A DNA stretch of 64,000 nt from Actinocorallia populi (GTDB taxonomy: Bacteria; Actinomycetota; Actinomycetes; Streptosporangiales; Streptosporangiaceae), in NCBI RefSeq assembly GCF_002995495.1, contig NZ_PVZV01000007.1:186001-250000 (forward strand), in the 5' to 3' direction. Made by a program: the position numbers and the translations under genes. Below are positions 1-8,689 of the stretch, piece by piece. The first letter of the stretch is position 1. Each line of letters starts with the position of its first letter. Under the pieces are notes generated by a model. The model was not told where the DNA came from. It saw nothing but the letters and a program-made list of their open reading frames with translations, and did not search any database.

Positions 1-1356
1 CCCCTGAACCGCACCACAGACGGACGCCCCGCAGCCCCCACCCGCCTCCTGCACCTGGGCCTCGGCGGATTCTTCCGCGCCCACCAAGCCTGGTACACCG
101 AACACGCCCCCGACGCCGCCGCCTGGGGCATCACCGCCTTCAGCGGCCGCAGCCGAGAACTGGCCGACAGGCTCGCCGCCCAAGACAACCTCTACACCCT
201 GGTCACCCGAACACAGAACGGAGACCGCCACGAAGTGATCAGCGCACTCAGCGCCGTACACACCGCAACCGACCACACCGCATGGCTGGAACACTGGCGA
301 CGCCCGGAACTCGCCGCAGTCACCCTCACCGTCACCGAAGCCGCCTACACCACCCTCCCCGAAGGCGGCCTCGACCTCGCCCACAAAGACGTACGAACCG
401 ATATCGCAACACTGGCGACGAACCCGTCCGCCCCGGCCATCACCGTGGCAGGACGACTCCTGACCGGACTCGCAGCACGACACAAAGCCGGATACGGACC
501 AATCGCCATCGTGCCCTGCGACAACCTGCCCGACAACGGAAGAACAACCGCCCGCGCAATACGCGAACTCGCCGAAGCCACAGGAACCAGAACACTGCGC
601 ACCGCGGCCGAACACGCCTCCTACATCACCACCGTGGTCGACCGGATCACACCCTCACCCACCGAACAAGACGCCAAGACCACAACGGCCGCCACCGGAC
701 GAACCGACACCGCACCAGTCATCACCGAACCCTTCACCGAATGGATACTCAGCGGCGAATTCCCCGCGGGAAGACCCCGCTGGGAAGAAGCCGGCGCCCG
801 CTTCACCACCGACACCGGCCCCTACGCGCAACGCAAACTATGGCTGCTCAACGGAGGCCACTCCCTCCTCGCCTACGCCGGACCGCTCCGCGGACACACC
901 ACCGTCGCCGAAGCCGTCGCCGACCCCGTATGCCGCACCTGGCTGCAACAATGGTGGGACGAGGCCTCCCGCCACCTGAACTCCCCCCAGCACGAAACAG
1001 CCGCCTACCGGACATCCCTGCTGCAACGCTTCGCCAACCCGGGAATCCGCCACACCCTCGCCAAGATCGCCCAGGACGGAACACAGAAACTGCCCGTCCG
1101 GCTCCTACCGGTGCTCCGCGCCGAACGCGAGAAGGGCACCCTGCCACCAGGCGCTACTCGAATCCTGGCATCCTGGCTGCTGCACCTGCGCGGACACGGC
1201 GCACCCGTACACGACACCGCCGCCCCACCCGCCGCCGGCCCCCTGCGCGACGCCGCCCGCACCGTGCTCACCGCACTCGACCCGCGGCTGGGCGAGGACA
1301 CCGCCCTGACCGATGCGATCACCGCACGGGCATCAGAGGCCGCACGAACAGCGTGA
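1..1356 (+). CDS. Mannitol dehydrogenase family oxidoreductase (5' end at or beyond window edge)
   Basis: NAD(P)-dependent polyol/hexuronate dehydrogenase of the mannitol dehydrogenase family (mannitol 2-dehydrogenase, fructuronate or tagaturonate reductase). The frame is open from base 1, and its first residues already carry the N-terminal Rossmann motif LGLGGFFRAH. A GTG at 235 would remove this motif, so the real start is at or just before the window edge. The family catalytic signature K-x(4)-N-x(2)-H is seen as KLWLLNGGH near residue 278. About 451 residues are visible, close to full family length. Substrate cannot be assigned. Codon use is unlike the neighbours: GAA, GGA, CGA and ACA are preferred over the GAG/GGC/CGC/ACC of the rest of the window, which may indicate recent acquisition. 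Confidence 0.85.
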   Translation, partial: PLNRTTDGRPAAPTRLLHLGLGGFFRAHQAWYTEHAPDAAAWGITAFSGRSRELADRLAAQDNLYTLVTRTQNGDRHEVISALSAVHTATDHTAWLEHWRRPELAAVTLTVTEAAYTTLPEGGLDLAHKDVRTDIATLATNPSAPAITVAGRLLTGLAARHKAGYGPIAIVPCDNLPDNGRTTARAIRELAEATGTRTLRTAAEHASYITTVVDRITPSPTEQDAKTTTAATGRTDTAPVITEPFTEWILSGEFPAGRPRWEEAGARFTTDTGPYAQRKLWLLNGGHSLLAYAGPLRGHTTVAEAVADPVCRTWLQQWWDEASRHLNSPQHETAAYRTSLLQRFANPGIRHTLAKIAQDGTQKLPVRLLPVLRAEREKGTLPPGATRILASWLLHLRGHGAPVHDTAAPPAAGPLRDAARTVLTALDPRLGEDTALTDAITARASEAARTA

Positions 1357-1441
1357 CCTCCGGACCTGGACGCCGACACCGCTTCTTTGATGAGTCTTCA
1401 GTCCATTTGTTGTCGGGTCTGTGGGGTTCATCCACCCGGGG

Positions 1442-1457
1442 CCTTTACGCAGTAAGG
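1442..1457 (+). repeat. Dispersed near-palindrome, copy 1
   Basis: CCTTTACGCAGTAAGG: arms CTTTAC/GTAAGG around a 3-nt centre. It lies between convergent genes, 85 nt after the dehydrogenase stop and 10 nt beyond the end of the aph-like gene. It is one of five copies in this window, all reading GCCTTTAC-NNN-GTAA on the plus strand. Function unknown. Confidence 0.75.
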
Positions 1458-1467
1458 TTCTTCTGGA

Positions 1468-2352
1468 TCACCGGGAGGCCAGCTCCACCAAGAAGCGGGT
1501 CTCCGGCCCGTGCAGGCCCGCCCGCAACCGGGAGGCCGCCAACAGGACGGCCAGCGCCCCGCACCACCCCAGCACCCGCTCCGGCGACGACCCGGGCACC
1601 AGCGACGCCAGCTCCGCCGCCCGGCGCTCCAGTTCCTCCCCGTCGCGGACGCCTTCGAGCGCCCAGTCCACCGCGTCGAAATCCGGGTCCCCCCAAGCGG
1701 GACGGGGATCGATCGCCACCAGCCGTCCCCCGGGCCCCCACAGCACGTTGCCCGGATGCAGGTCCCCGTGCACCAGGGCGGCGTGCCCGCCGGAGGCCAG
1801 CTCCAAGGCCGCCGCCCGGCCCCGCTCCAGCGCACCGCCCAGCGACGCGGCCGGCCCGCGCCCCGCCAGGTCGAAGAGGAAACGGACCCTCTCCTCCAGC
1901 GGTCGCAGCACCGAGCCCTCCCCCCGCAGCGGCGACGCATCCCGCAACCCGCGCAGGAGCGCGGCGGCCTGCGGCACGCTCCAGGACGACCGCAGAGCCG
2001 GCACACCCGGCTCCACCCCGCCCAGCAGCAGCACCCCCGCCTCCAGGTCCCCTTCCAGCAGGGAGACCACCGACGGGCTGCCCGCCCACGACCGCAGCGC
2101 CTCGGCCTCCTCACGCGCGATCACGGGATCCGGCGTGAGCTTCAACCACACCTGCGAACCGTCCTCCCGCCGGCACCGGAACACCCGCGACGTCCCGCCG
2201 CCATCGGCCCCCGAAAGCTCCAGACCCCAGCGAGCGGCGAACTCCCCCACCAGTACGGGAAGAGCCTCGCACCAGGCGAGTACGCCGGGACCGAACCGGA
2301 CGGAGAGCCGCTCCCTGGCTTCAGCGGGCACGAGCCCCTCGAAGATTTCCAT
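1468..2352 (-). CDS. APH(6)/hydroxyurea phosphotransferase-family kinase
   Basis: Small-molecule kinase related to streptomycin 6-phosphotransferase and hydroxyurea phosphotransferase. The Brenner motif HGDLHPGNV (catalytic Asp and Asn) is followed by the Mg-binding VAIDPRPAWGDPDFD segment, as in aminoglycoside phosphotransferases. The ATG at 2352 (MEIFEGLVP) gives about 294 residues and fits the family N terminus. A GTG at 2427 would add 25 residues but has no better ribosome site. The gene is divergent from the Ser/Thr kinase gene and convergent with the dehydrogenase. Such chromosomal copies are common in actinomycetes and often do not confer drug resistance, so the true substrate is unknown. 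Confidence 0.85.
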   Translation of the reverse strand: MEIFEGLVPAEARERLSVRFGPGVLAWCEALPVLVGEFAARWGLELSGADGGGTSRVFRCRREDGSQVWLKLTPDPVIAREEAEALRSWAGSPSVVSLLEGDLEAGVLLLGGVEPGVPALRSSWSVPQAAALLRGLRDASPLRGEGSVLRPLEERVRFLFDLAGRGPAASLGGALERGRAAALELASGGHAALVHGDLHPGNVLWGPGGRLVAIDPRPAWGDPDFDAVDWALEGVRDGEELERRAAELASLVPGSSPERVLGWCGALAVLLAASRLRAGLHGPETRFLVELASR

Positions 2353-2483
2353 GGCCTTCACCCTGACCGGTCCGAGGGCGGCAAACCCCTCCTTCCACAG
2401 ATGCAACGAAAGATCCGAAATTCTCACCCGCTGCTCTAGAGTGTGGCTCGTCGACCCAAGCGCTCAGGGCAGGAGCTCTCACG

Positions 2484-4121
2484 GTGACGTCCCGGCCGCT
2501 GCATCCCGCCGATCCGACCTCGATCGGCCCGTACACGCTGCTCGGCGTCCTCGGCGAGGGCTCCCAGGGCGCCGTCTACCTGGGCACGCTCGCAGGACGG
2601 CGCGTCGCGATCAAACTCATGCACGAGCGGTACGCCCAGGATGCCCGGGCGCGGCGGCGGTTCGTCCGTGAGCTCGAGGCCGCCAAGAAGGTCGCGCGGT
2701 TCTGCACGGCCCAGGTGCTCGACGCCGACGTCCAGGGCCGCTGCCCCTACATCGTCAGCGAGTACGTCCCCGGGCCCTCGCTCCAGGAACTGGTACTGCA
2801 GGACGGGCCGCGCACCGGCGGAGCCCTGGAACGGCTGGCGGTCAGCACGCTCACCGCTCTGGCCGCGATCCACCGTGCCGGGTTCGTGCACCGGGACTTC
2901 AAACCAGCGAACATCATCATGGGCCCCGACGGGCCGAGGGTCGTCGATTTCGGCATCGCCCGCGCCCTGGACGCCGGTACCTCCGGCGGCCGGGTCGGGA
3001 CGCTGCCCTACATGTCCCCCGAACAGCTCAACGAACGGACACTGACCCCCGCCTCGGACCTGTTCTCCTGGGCGTCATGCCTGCTGTTCTCCGCCACGGG
3101 CACCTCCCCGTTCGCCGCTTCCGAGGTCGGCGCCACGGTGCACCGCATCCTCCACGTCCGCCCCGACACCTCGTCCCTCCCCCAGCCGCTGCGCGACGTC
3201 GTCGAGGCCTGCCTGGACCACGATCCGGCGGCACGCCCGGACGCCGCGCGAGCCCACGCCCTGCTCCTGGGCGAAGAGGTCCCGCCCCTCCCGGCCCGCG
3301 CCGCCGCGCCCGCCACCGAACCCGATCCCGCACCGCCCACCCGGAGGGACCGGCCGCGGCGGCCCTCCGCGAACCCGGCCGCCGCCGCGGTCCTCGCCAC
3401 CGCGGCCGTCGTGGTGCTGGGCACGGCCGCCGCCTGGATCCTCCCTCGTACCGATCCGAGCCACGGCAACACCAACGCAGCCGTGAACACCCCGTCCACG
3501 CCGCCACCGGCCGCCTCCGCCCCGCCGCCGAACCCCACGCAGAGTCCTACGCAGAGTCCCACCCGAAGCGTTTCCCGGGCTCCCGCACCGACCGGCCCCC
3601 CGCGCACCGGCTCCCCGCAGCCCACCGATCACAAGCCGGAGAAGGAAGAACAGCCGGAACAAGACGCACCCAAGAACGACGTTCCCCCGGCCACAGAGGA
3701 ACCCGGGCCCCCGCCCTCCACCGAACCGCGACCTCCCGCGAACGACCCGGCACCCGCCGCGCCCGCACCCGCGCCCGCCCACACCACGCCGCCCTACGAC
3801 GCCGTCCACGCCTGCAACGAGCAAGAAGGCGACGGTTTCCACCTCCAGGAGTCGCGCACGTTCCCCGGCGGCACCCTCCACCTGCTCTACAGCAGGACGA
3901 GCCGGCTCAACTGCGTGACGGTCATCAAGACCGCCGACGTCGGAACGTACACGCCTATCTGGGTGGAGATCGCCCGCCAGTCCGACGGCCTTATCAAGGC
4001 GGAACGCGGCTCCTACCGGTATTACGCCACGGCCAGCATCCTGGCGCCCGGCGTCTGTGTGCGCATTGCGGGCGGCGGCCCCCACGGACGGGAATCCACC
4101 GGCTGGGTCCGCTGCGGCTGA
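2484..4121 (+). CDS. Membrane-anchored Ser/Thr protein kinase (PknB-type)
   Basis: Eukaryotic-type protein kinase that phosphorylates Ser/Thr on cytoplasmic targets. The kinase domain spans about residues 10-265: glycine loop LGEGSQGAVYLG, Lys in VAIKLM, catalytic HRDFKPAN near 136, DFG near 155, and GTLPYMSPEQL. A proline-rich linker precedes one transmembrane segment (about 299-320). Outside is a Pro/Thr/Ser-rich stalk and a C-terminal domain of roughly 100 residues with four cysteines (two likely disulfides), with no PASTA repeats. The start is GTG, 7 nt after AGGAGC. The extracellular domain is not one I recognise, so the ligand is open. Confidence 0.93.
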   Translation: MTSRPLHPADPTSIGPYTLLGVLGEGSQGAVYLGTLAGRRVAIKLMHERYAQDARARRRFVRELEAAKKVARFCTAQVLDADVQGRCPYIVSEYVPGPSLQELVLQDGPRTGGALERLAVSTLTALAAIHRAGFVHRDFKPANIIMGPDGPRVVDFGIARALDAGTSGGRVGTLPYMSPEQLNERTLTPASDLFSWASCLLFSATGTSPFAASEVGATVHRILHVRPDTSSLPQPLRDVVEACLDHDPAARPDAARAHALLLGEEVPPLPARAAAPATEPDPAPPTRRDRPRRPSANPAAAAVLATAAVVVLGTAAAWILPRTDPSHGNTNAAVNTPSTPPPAASAPPPNPTQSPTQSPTRSVSRAPAPTGPPRTGSPQPTDHKPEKEEQPEQDAPKNDVPPATEEPGPPPSTEPRPPANDPAPAAPAPAPAHTTPPYDAVHACNEQEGDGFHLQESRTFPGGTLHLLYSRTSRLNCVTVIKTADVGTYTPIWVEIARQSDGLIKAERGSYRYYATASILAPGVCVRIAGGGPHGRESTGWVRCG

Positions 4122-4149
4122 ACCCGCGGCCGGACCTCGGCGGGCCGTG

Positions 4150-5556
4150 TCATGACGAGTGGATCCGCGGGAACGGGCAGGCCTCCTCCAGCTCGTACGC
4201 CAGTTCCAGCAGCGTGCGCTCGCCGCCGCGCGCGGCCGAGAGCTGGACCGAACCCGGCATGCCGTTGGAGAAGAGACCGTGCGGCACGGAGATTCCCGGG
4301 CCTCCGCCGACGTTGTTGATCGGGGTGAAACCCACGTAATCGACGAGCTTGGCGAAGGTCTCCTCGAACGGCCGGTCGGGGGCCAGCTCCCCCAGCAGCG
4401 GCGCCGGATGCGACAACACCGGGCTCATCAGCACGTCCACATCGGTGAAATGCGCGTCGTAGAGCGCGGTCGCCCCTCGCAGCCTCCGCACCGCCGGCAC
4501 GATCTCCAGCGGGCTCCGCCTCACCAGGCCCGCCAGTCCCTTGGTGAAAGGATCCAGGTCACGGGGACGGAAGGAACGCCCGTGTCCGGCCTTGTATGAA
4601 ACCGACAGCAGGATCGCGAACAACGCCCAGTACAGCTTGAAGTCCTCCACGAACCGCGCGTCGAGGTCCAAACGCACCTCGCGGACCTCATGGCCGAGCG
4701 CCGCCAGCGTCTCCACCGCCGAATCCAGCACCGCGCCGGTCTCCCGGTGCACCGGACGGCCCAGCACGTCATACCGGACGACACCGATCCGCAACCGCCG
4801 CTCCGCCGGGCCCTCCACCAGCCCGACCGGACGCAGCCTCCTGTTCGGCCGGAACTTCTCAGCGGCCGCCAAGTAGCGCGCCGTGTCGCGGACCGTCCGG
4901 CTCAGCACCCCCTCCGACCCCAGATTCACCGGCAGGCCGCGCGCCCCCGGCGGGTCCAGCAGGCGGCAGCGCGTCGTCTTCAACCCCACCAGTCCGTTCA
5001 CCGCGGCCGGAATCCGGATCGACCCTCCGCCGTCGTTCCCGTGCGCGATCGGCACTGCTCCCGAGGCCACCAACGCCCCCGCACCGCCCGAAGAGGCGCC
5101 CGCCGAGTACGCGGTGTTCCACGGGTTTCGCGTCGGAGGACGATCCACGTATTCGGTACTGGCCGTCAACCCGAACTCCGGCAGCGTCGACTTGCCCAGC
5201 AGCACGAACCCTTGCGAGAGGAACTGGTCCGCGGGCGGACCGTTGCGCTTCGCCGGACGCGGATCGAACGCCGCCGACCCATGGCACGTCGGCAGCCCGA
5301 CGACATCGGTGTTGTCCTTCACGAACGACGGCACACCCGAGAACGCCCCGGGCCGCCCGTGGAGCACATCCCGCCTGGCCTTCTCGAAACACTCCGCCTG
5401 CACCGCGTTGAGCCGTCCGTCGACCCTCTCCACCCGGGCGATCGCCGCCTCGACGACCTCCGCGCGGCTTGCCTCTCCCGACCGGATCCGCTCTGCCAAC
5501 CCCACCGCGTCCAGGTCGCCGAGCGCGTCGTCGGTGAAGGAATGAACGGTGCTCAT
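4150..5556 (-). CDS. Amidase (amidase signature family)
   Basis: Hydrolase of the amidase signature family, which cleaves amide bonds with a Ser-cisSer-Lys triad. Visible are the catalytic lysine in FVKDNTDV, the Gly/Ser-rich signature SAGASSGGAGALVASGAVP, and GNDGGGSIRIPAAVNG with the nucleophilic serine. The ATG at 5556 (MSTVHSF) is preceded by GGAA and gives 468 residues, a normal length. An upstream in-frame extension to 5640 has no ribosome site. The gene stands alone, convergent with the Ser/Thr kinase gene and divergent from the phosphodiester glycosidase. Substrate is not predictable; similar genes are annotated as GatA-like, but no gatB/C is nearby. Confidence 0.92.
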   Translation of the reverse strand: MSTVHSFTDDALGDLDAVGLAERIRSGEASRAEVVEAAIARVERVDGRLNAVQAECFEKARRDVLHGRPGAFSGVPSFVKDNTDVVGLPTCHGSAAFDPRPAKRNGPPADQFLSQGFVLLGKSTLPEFGLTASTEYVDRPPTRNPWNTAYSAGASSGGAGALVASGAVPIAHGNDGGGSIRIPAAVNGLVGLKTTRCRLLDPPGARGLPVNLGSEGVLSRTVRDTARYLAAAEKFRPNRRLRPVGLVEGPAERRLRIGVVRYDVLGRPVHRETGAVLDSAVETLAALGHEVREVRLDLDARFVEDFKLYWALFAILLSVSYKAGHGRSFRPRDLDPFTKGLAGLVRRSPLEIVPAVRRLRGATALYDAHFTDVDVLMSPVLSHPAPLLGELAPDRPFEETFAKLVDYVGFTPINNVGGGPGISVPHGLFSNGMPGSVQLSAARGGERTLLELAYELEEACPFPRIHSS

Positions 5557-5730
5557 GAGTTTTCCGTGCCTCCGCTGAACTCCGGCTCGTCCCGGGCGGT
5601 CGTCTACGCAAGGTGGACCGTGCGGAGCATACAGGGCCAAAGATCACAACACGGGACTTGTCCATCACGGATCGGCCGGCATACGGCCGGGGAACCGCAC
5701 GGCGCGCCATGCCGCACCTAAAGTGACACG

Positions 5731-6954
5731 ATGCTCTCCATCGGTGACCGGGTTCGGGCGGTGGCCTGTTCCACCGCGGCCTGCTGCGTCGTCGTGATGT
5801 GCTCCGCCGGTGCGGTCGCGTCCCGGCCGGACCGGGGCGGCCCGGTGGTGCGGCTCGCGCCGGGAGTGGTCTACCGGGCCTTCCACCTGGTCGACGGGTC
5901 GAAGCCGGTGGCGGGCCACGAGGTGCGGGCCGACCTGCGGGCACCGGGGGTGTCGGTGGGGCTGCTGCACCCCGGGCCCGTGGCCGCCCGGACCACCGTG
6001 AGCGCGATGGTGAACGGCCGGGCGGCGGTCGCGGGGGTCAACGGCGACTTCTTCGACATCAGGTCCGAGCACCCGGGCGTGGTGGAGACCGGTTCGGCCG
6101 GCGGGCCCGAGGTCGCCGGCGGACGGCCGCGCAAGGCGGCGGTGCCCGACCGGCAGCGGTTCGGTCCCTCACTGCCGCCCGGCGGCTCCGCCCGCGACGT
6201 GTTCGGCATCGGCCTGGACGGCGTCGCCCGGCTGGGACGGCTGCGCCTGGACGCGGTCCTCACCACCGGCCGGTCGCGCCACGCCGTCGACGGACTCAAC
6301 CAGTACGCGCTTCCCGAGAACGGGATCGGGATCTTCACCTCCCTGTGGGGCGCCGCATCCCGGGTCCGCGCCACCTGCGGCAGCGACACCCGCCGCAAGG
6401 CCCCCTGCGCCGCCGACACCGCCCGGGTATGGATCTCCGGCGGCCGTGTCACCCGCGGGCCCGAACCGCTCACCGACGACGCGATCCCGCCCGGCACCAC
6501 CGAGCTCGTCGGACGGGAACGGGGCGCCCGCACCCTGCGGACGCTGACGGCCGGCGGTCCCGCCCGCCTGGCCTACCGGCTCACCGGCGCCGAACCGCCG
6601 TTCGCCGAGGCCGTCGGCGCCTACCCGATCCTGCGCGACGGCCGGAAGGCGACGGCCCTGGACGACGAGGTCCGCGCCCCGCACACCGCCGTCGGTACCG
6701 GCCCCGGTGGGCACGATGTCCTCCTGGTGGTCGTCGACGGCCGGTCGGAGAGCAGCGGCGGCCTCACCATGTCGGGTCTCGCCGACCTCATGGCCGCCCT
6801 CGGAGCCTCCGACGCCGCCGCCCTCGACAGCGGAGGCTCCTCCGAACTCGTCACACGGCTCCCCGGCCGACCCACCGTGACCGTCCGCAACGTCCCCTCC
6901 GACGGCCGGGAGCGTCCCGTGGCCAACGGTCTGGGCATCTTCGCCCGTTCCTGA
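5731..6954 (+). CDS. Secreted phosphodiester glycosidase-family protein (NAGPA domain)
   Basis: Member of the phosphodiester alpha-N-acetylglucosaminidase (NAGPA, PF09992) family, which removes sugars from phosphodiesters such as teichoic-acid or wall-linked sugars. The N terminus is a signal peptide with a hydrophobic stretch (residues 10-28). Family motifs include VNGDFFDI near residue 106 and a C-terminal ALDSGGSSELV followed by RPVANGLGIF, typical of this fold. It is about 407 residues and probably exported to the cell envelope. It is monocistronic; a dispersed near-palindrome follows the stop by 13 nt. The natural substrate is not evident from context. Confidence 0.87.
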   Translation: MLSIGDRVRAVACSTAACCVVVMCSAGAVASRPDRGGPVVRLAPGVVYRAFHLVDGSKPVAGHEVRADLRAPGVSVGLLHPGPVAARTTVSAMVNGRAAVAGVNGDFFDIRSEHPGVVETGSAGGPEVAGGRPRKAAVPDRQRFGPSLPPGGSARDVFGIGLDGVARLGRLRLDAVLTTGRSRHAVDGLNQYALPENGIGIFTSLWGAASRVRATCGSDTRRKAPCAADTARVWISGGRVTRGPEPLTDDAIPPGTTELVGRERGARTLRTLTAGGPARLAYRLTGAEPPFAEAVGAYPILRDGRKATALDDEVRAPHTAVGTGPGGHDVLLVVVDGRSESSGGLTMSGLADLMAALGASDAAALDSGGSSELVTRLPGRPTVTVRNVPSDGRERPVANGLGIFARS

Positions 6955-6967
6955 CGACAAGCCCGCG

Positions 6968-6984
6968 CCTTTACGCAGTAAAGC
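6968..6984 (+). repeat. Dispersed near-palindrome, copy 2
   Basis: CCTTTACGCAGTAAAGC: perfect arms CTTTAC/GTAAAG around GCA, the most symmetric of the five copies. It lies between two convergent stops, 13 nt after the phosphodiester glycosidase gene and 37 nt from the end of menD. Confidence 0.75.
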
Positions 6985-7021
6985 AAGGGAGGGCGAGGAA
7001 GGAAGGGCTCCGGCGCGACGC

Positions 7022-8689
7022 CTACAGCATGGTCTTGACCGCGTCGTGCGCCGCCTGCCGCATCCGGACGTGCAGAGCCGCGTTCACCTCGCGGTCCGTG
7101 CGCGCCTCCACGATCCGCAGGCCCTCGCCCGCCACCGCGCGGGACAGCCCGGAGGCCTTCTCCAGCCGCTTGTAGGGGATCCCGTGGGCCGCCGCGATGT
7201 GCGCCAGCTCCACCTGGTGGGAGGTGCCGAAGATCCGCTCGAACGAACCCCGCAGCGACGCCTGCGGCAGCAGCGAGAAGATGCCACCGCCGTCGTTGTT
7301 GACCACCACCAGCGCCAGGTCCGGGACGGGCTCCGCCGGACCCATCACCAGCCCGTTCTGGTCGTGCAGGAACGCCAGGTCGCCCAGCAGCGCGTACGAG
7401 CGGCCGCTGTGCGCCAGCGCCGTGCCCATCGCGGTCGACACCAGCCCGTCGATGCCCGACGCGCCCCGGTTGGCCAGGATCCGCAGGCCGCGGCGCGGAC
7501 GCATCGTCTGGTCCAGGTCCCGCACCGGCATCGACGCCGACGCGAACAGCAGCGAACCGCCCGGGATCGACGCCGCCAGGTCGCGGGCCAGCCGGGGCTC
7601 GGTCACCTCGTCGCCCTCGTCCAGCACCTTGTCCACCGCCGCGGCCGCCGCCTGGTCGGCCGCCTTCCACGACTTCAGCCACCCGTCGTCCCCCGACACG
7701 ACCGGGATCTCCACCTCCTGGGCGACCTGCGTGGCCGACCGCACCGGATCGGGCCAGCGCGCCAGCGACGGGCTCACCACGATGTGCTCCTGCGCGCGCC
7801 GCAGCAGCGACAGCAGCGGCTTGGACAGCCCCGGCTTGCCGAGCGTCACCACCACCTCGGGGCGGTGCTGCTCCACGAACTCCTGCACCCCCAGCAGGAA
7901 GTGGTACGACGACATCGCGTTGTCGCCGTAGCGGCCGTTGCCGATCGGCTCGGACAGCACCGGCCAGCCGGCCATCGACGCCGCCGCCACGTACCGCTTG
8001 ACGTTCGCCGCCCCGTCGCCCACCACCAGCACACCGCGCCGCGTCGCCGGGACCCGCAGGACCGCCCCCGGCATCCCCGACCGCACCTTCGTCCACGGCC
8101 CGCTCCCGGCGCCGGAGTCCAGCGGCTCGCACCACGACTCGTCCCCGCCCGGGATGAGCGGCTCGCGGAACGCCACGTTCAGGTGCACCGGACCCGGGTC
8201 GGGCATCATCGCCACCGCGTACGCGCGGCTGGCCATCGACCGCCAGTAGGCGACCATCCCCGGCCGCTCCTCCGGCGCGCCCACCTCGCACGTCCAGCGC
8301 ACCGCCGAGCCGTACAGCTTCACCTGGTCGATGGTCTGGTTGGCGCCCGTCCCCCGCAGCTCCGGCGGCCGGTCGGCGGTCAGCACCAGCAGCGGCGTCC
8401 CCGTCTCCGACGCCTCGATCACCGCCGGGTGGAAGTTCGCCGCCGCCGTCCCCGACGTGCACACCAGCGCCACCGGCCGACCCGTGCGCTTGGCCAGGCC
8501 CAGCGCCAGGAACGACGCCGACCGCTCGTCCACGCGCACGTGCAGCCGGACCCGCCCGGCCCGGTCCGCGGCCTCCAGCGCCAGCGCCAGCGGAGCCGAC
8601 CTCGACCCCGGCGCCAGCACGGCCTCCGCCATCCCCGCGCACAGCAGTTCGTCCACCAGCACCGTCGCCAGCGCGGTCGCTGGATTCAT
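7022..8689 (-). CDS. menD: SEPHCHC synthase MenD (menaquinone biosynthesis)
   Basis: 2-Succinyl-5-enolpyruvyl-6-hydroxy-3-cyclohexene-1-carboxylate synthase, a thiamine-diphosphate enzyme that joins 2-oxoglutarate to isochorismate. The 555 residues follow the MenD layout: N-terminal Pyr domain with MNPATALATVLVDEL and the VLAPGSRSAPLALAL motif, VCTSGTAAANFHPAVIEA, and C-terminal PP domain with GDLAFLHDQNGLV and VVVNNDGGGIF, which binds the diphosphate and Mg. The ATG start overlaps the menC stop by 4 bp (ATGA), so the genes are translationally coupled. It is the last gene of menB-menC-menD. Cytoplasmic. Confidence 0.97.
   Translation of the reverse strand: MNPATALATVLVDELLCAGMAEAVLAPGSRSAPLALALEAADRAGRVRLHVRVDERSASFLALGLAKRTGRPVALVCTSGTAAANFHPAVIEASETGTPLLVLTADRPPELRGTGANQTIDQVKLYGSAVRWTCEVGAPEERPGMVAYWRSMASRAYAVAMMPDPGPVHLNVAFREPLIPGGDESWCEPLDSGAGSGPWTKVRSGMPGAVLRVPATRRGVLVVGDGAANVKRYVAAASMAGWPVLSEPIGNGRYGDNAMSSYHFLLGVQEFVEQHRPEVVVTLGKPGLSKPLLSLLRRAQEHIVVSPSLARWPDPVRSATQVAQEVEIPVVSGDDGWLKSWKAADQAAAAAVDKVLDEGDEVTEPRLARDLAASIPGGSLLFASASMPVRDLDQTMRPRRGLRILANRGASGIDGLVSTAMGTALAHSGRSYALLGDLAFLHDQNGLVMGPAEPVPDLALVVVNNDGGGIFSLLPQASLRGSFERIFGTSHQVELAHIAAAHGIPYKRLEKASGLSRAVAGEGLRIVEARTDREVNAALHVRMRQAAHDAVKTML

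Noticed and set aside
1468-2352. Clinical-type aminoglycoside resistance gene
   Set aside because: Family membership is clear, but it is a chromosomal gene with no mobile context and intermediate similarity to hydroxyurea/streptomycin kinases; resistance cannot be claimed.
4150-5556. GatA subunit of Glu-tRNA amidotransferase
   Set aside because: The amidase signature is present, but gatB and gatC are absent and the N-terminal region is unlike GatA; kept as a generic amidase.
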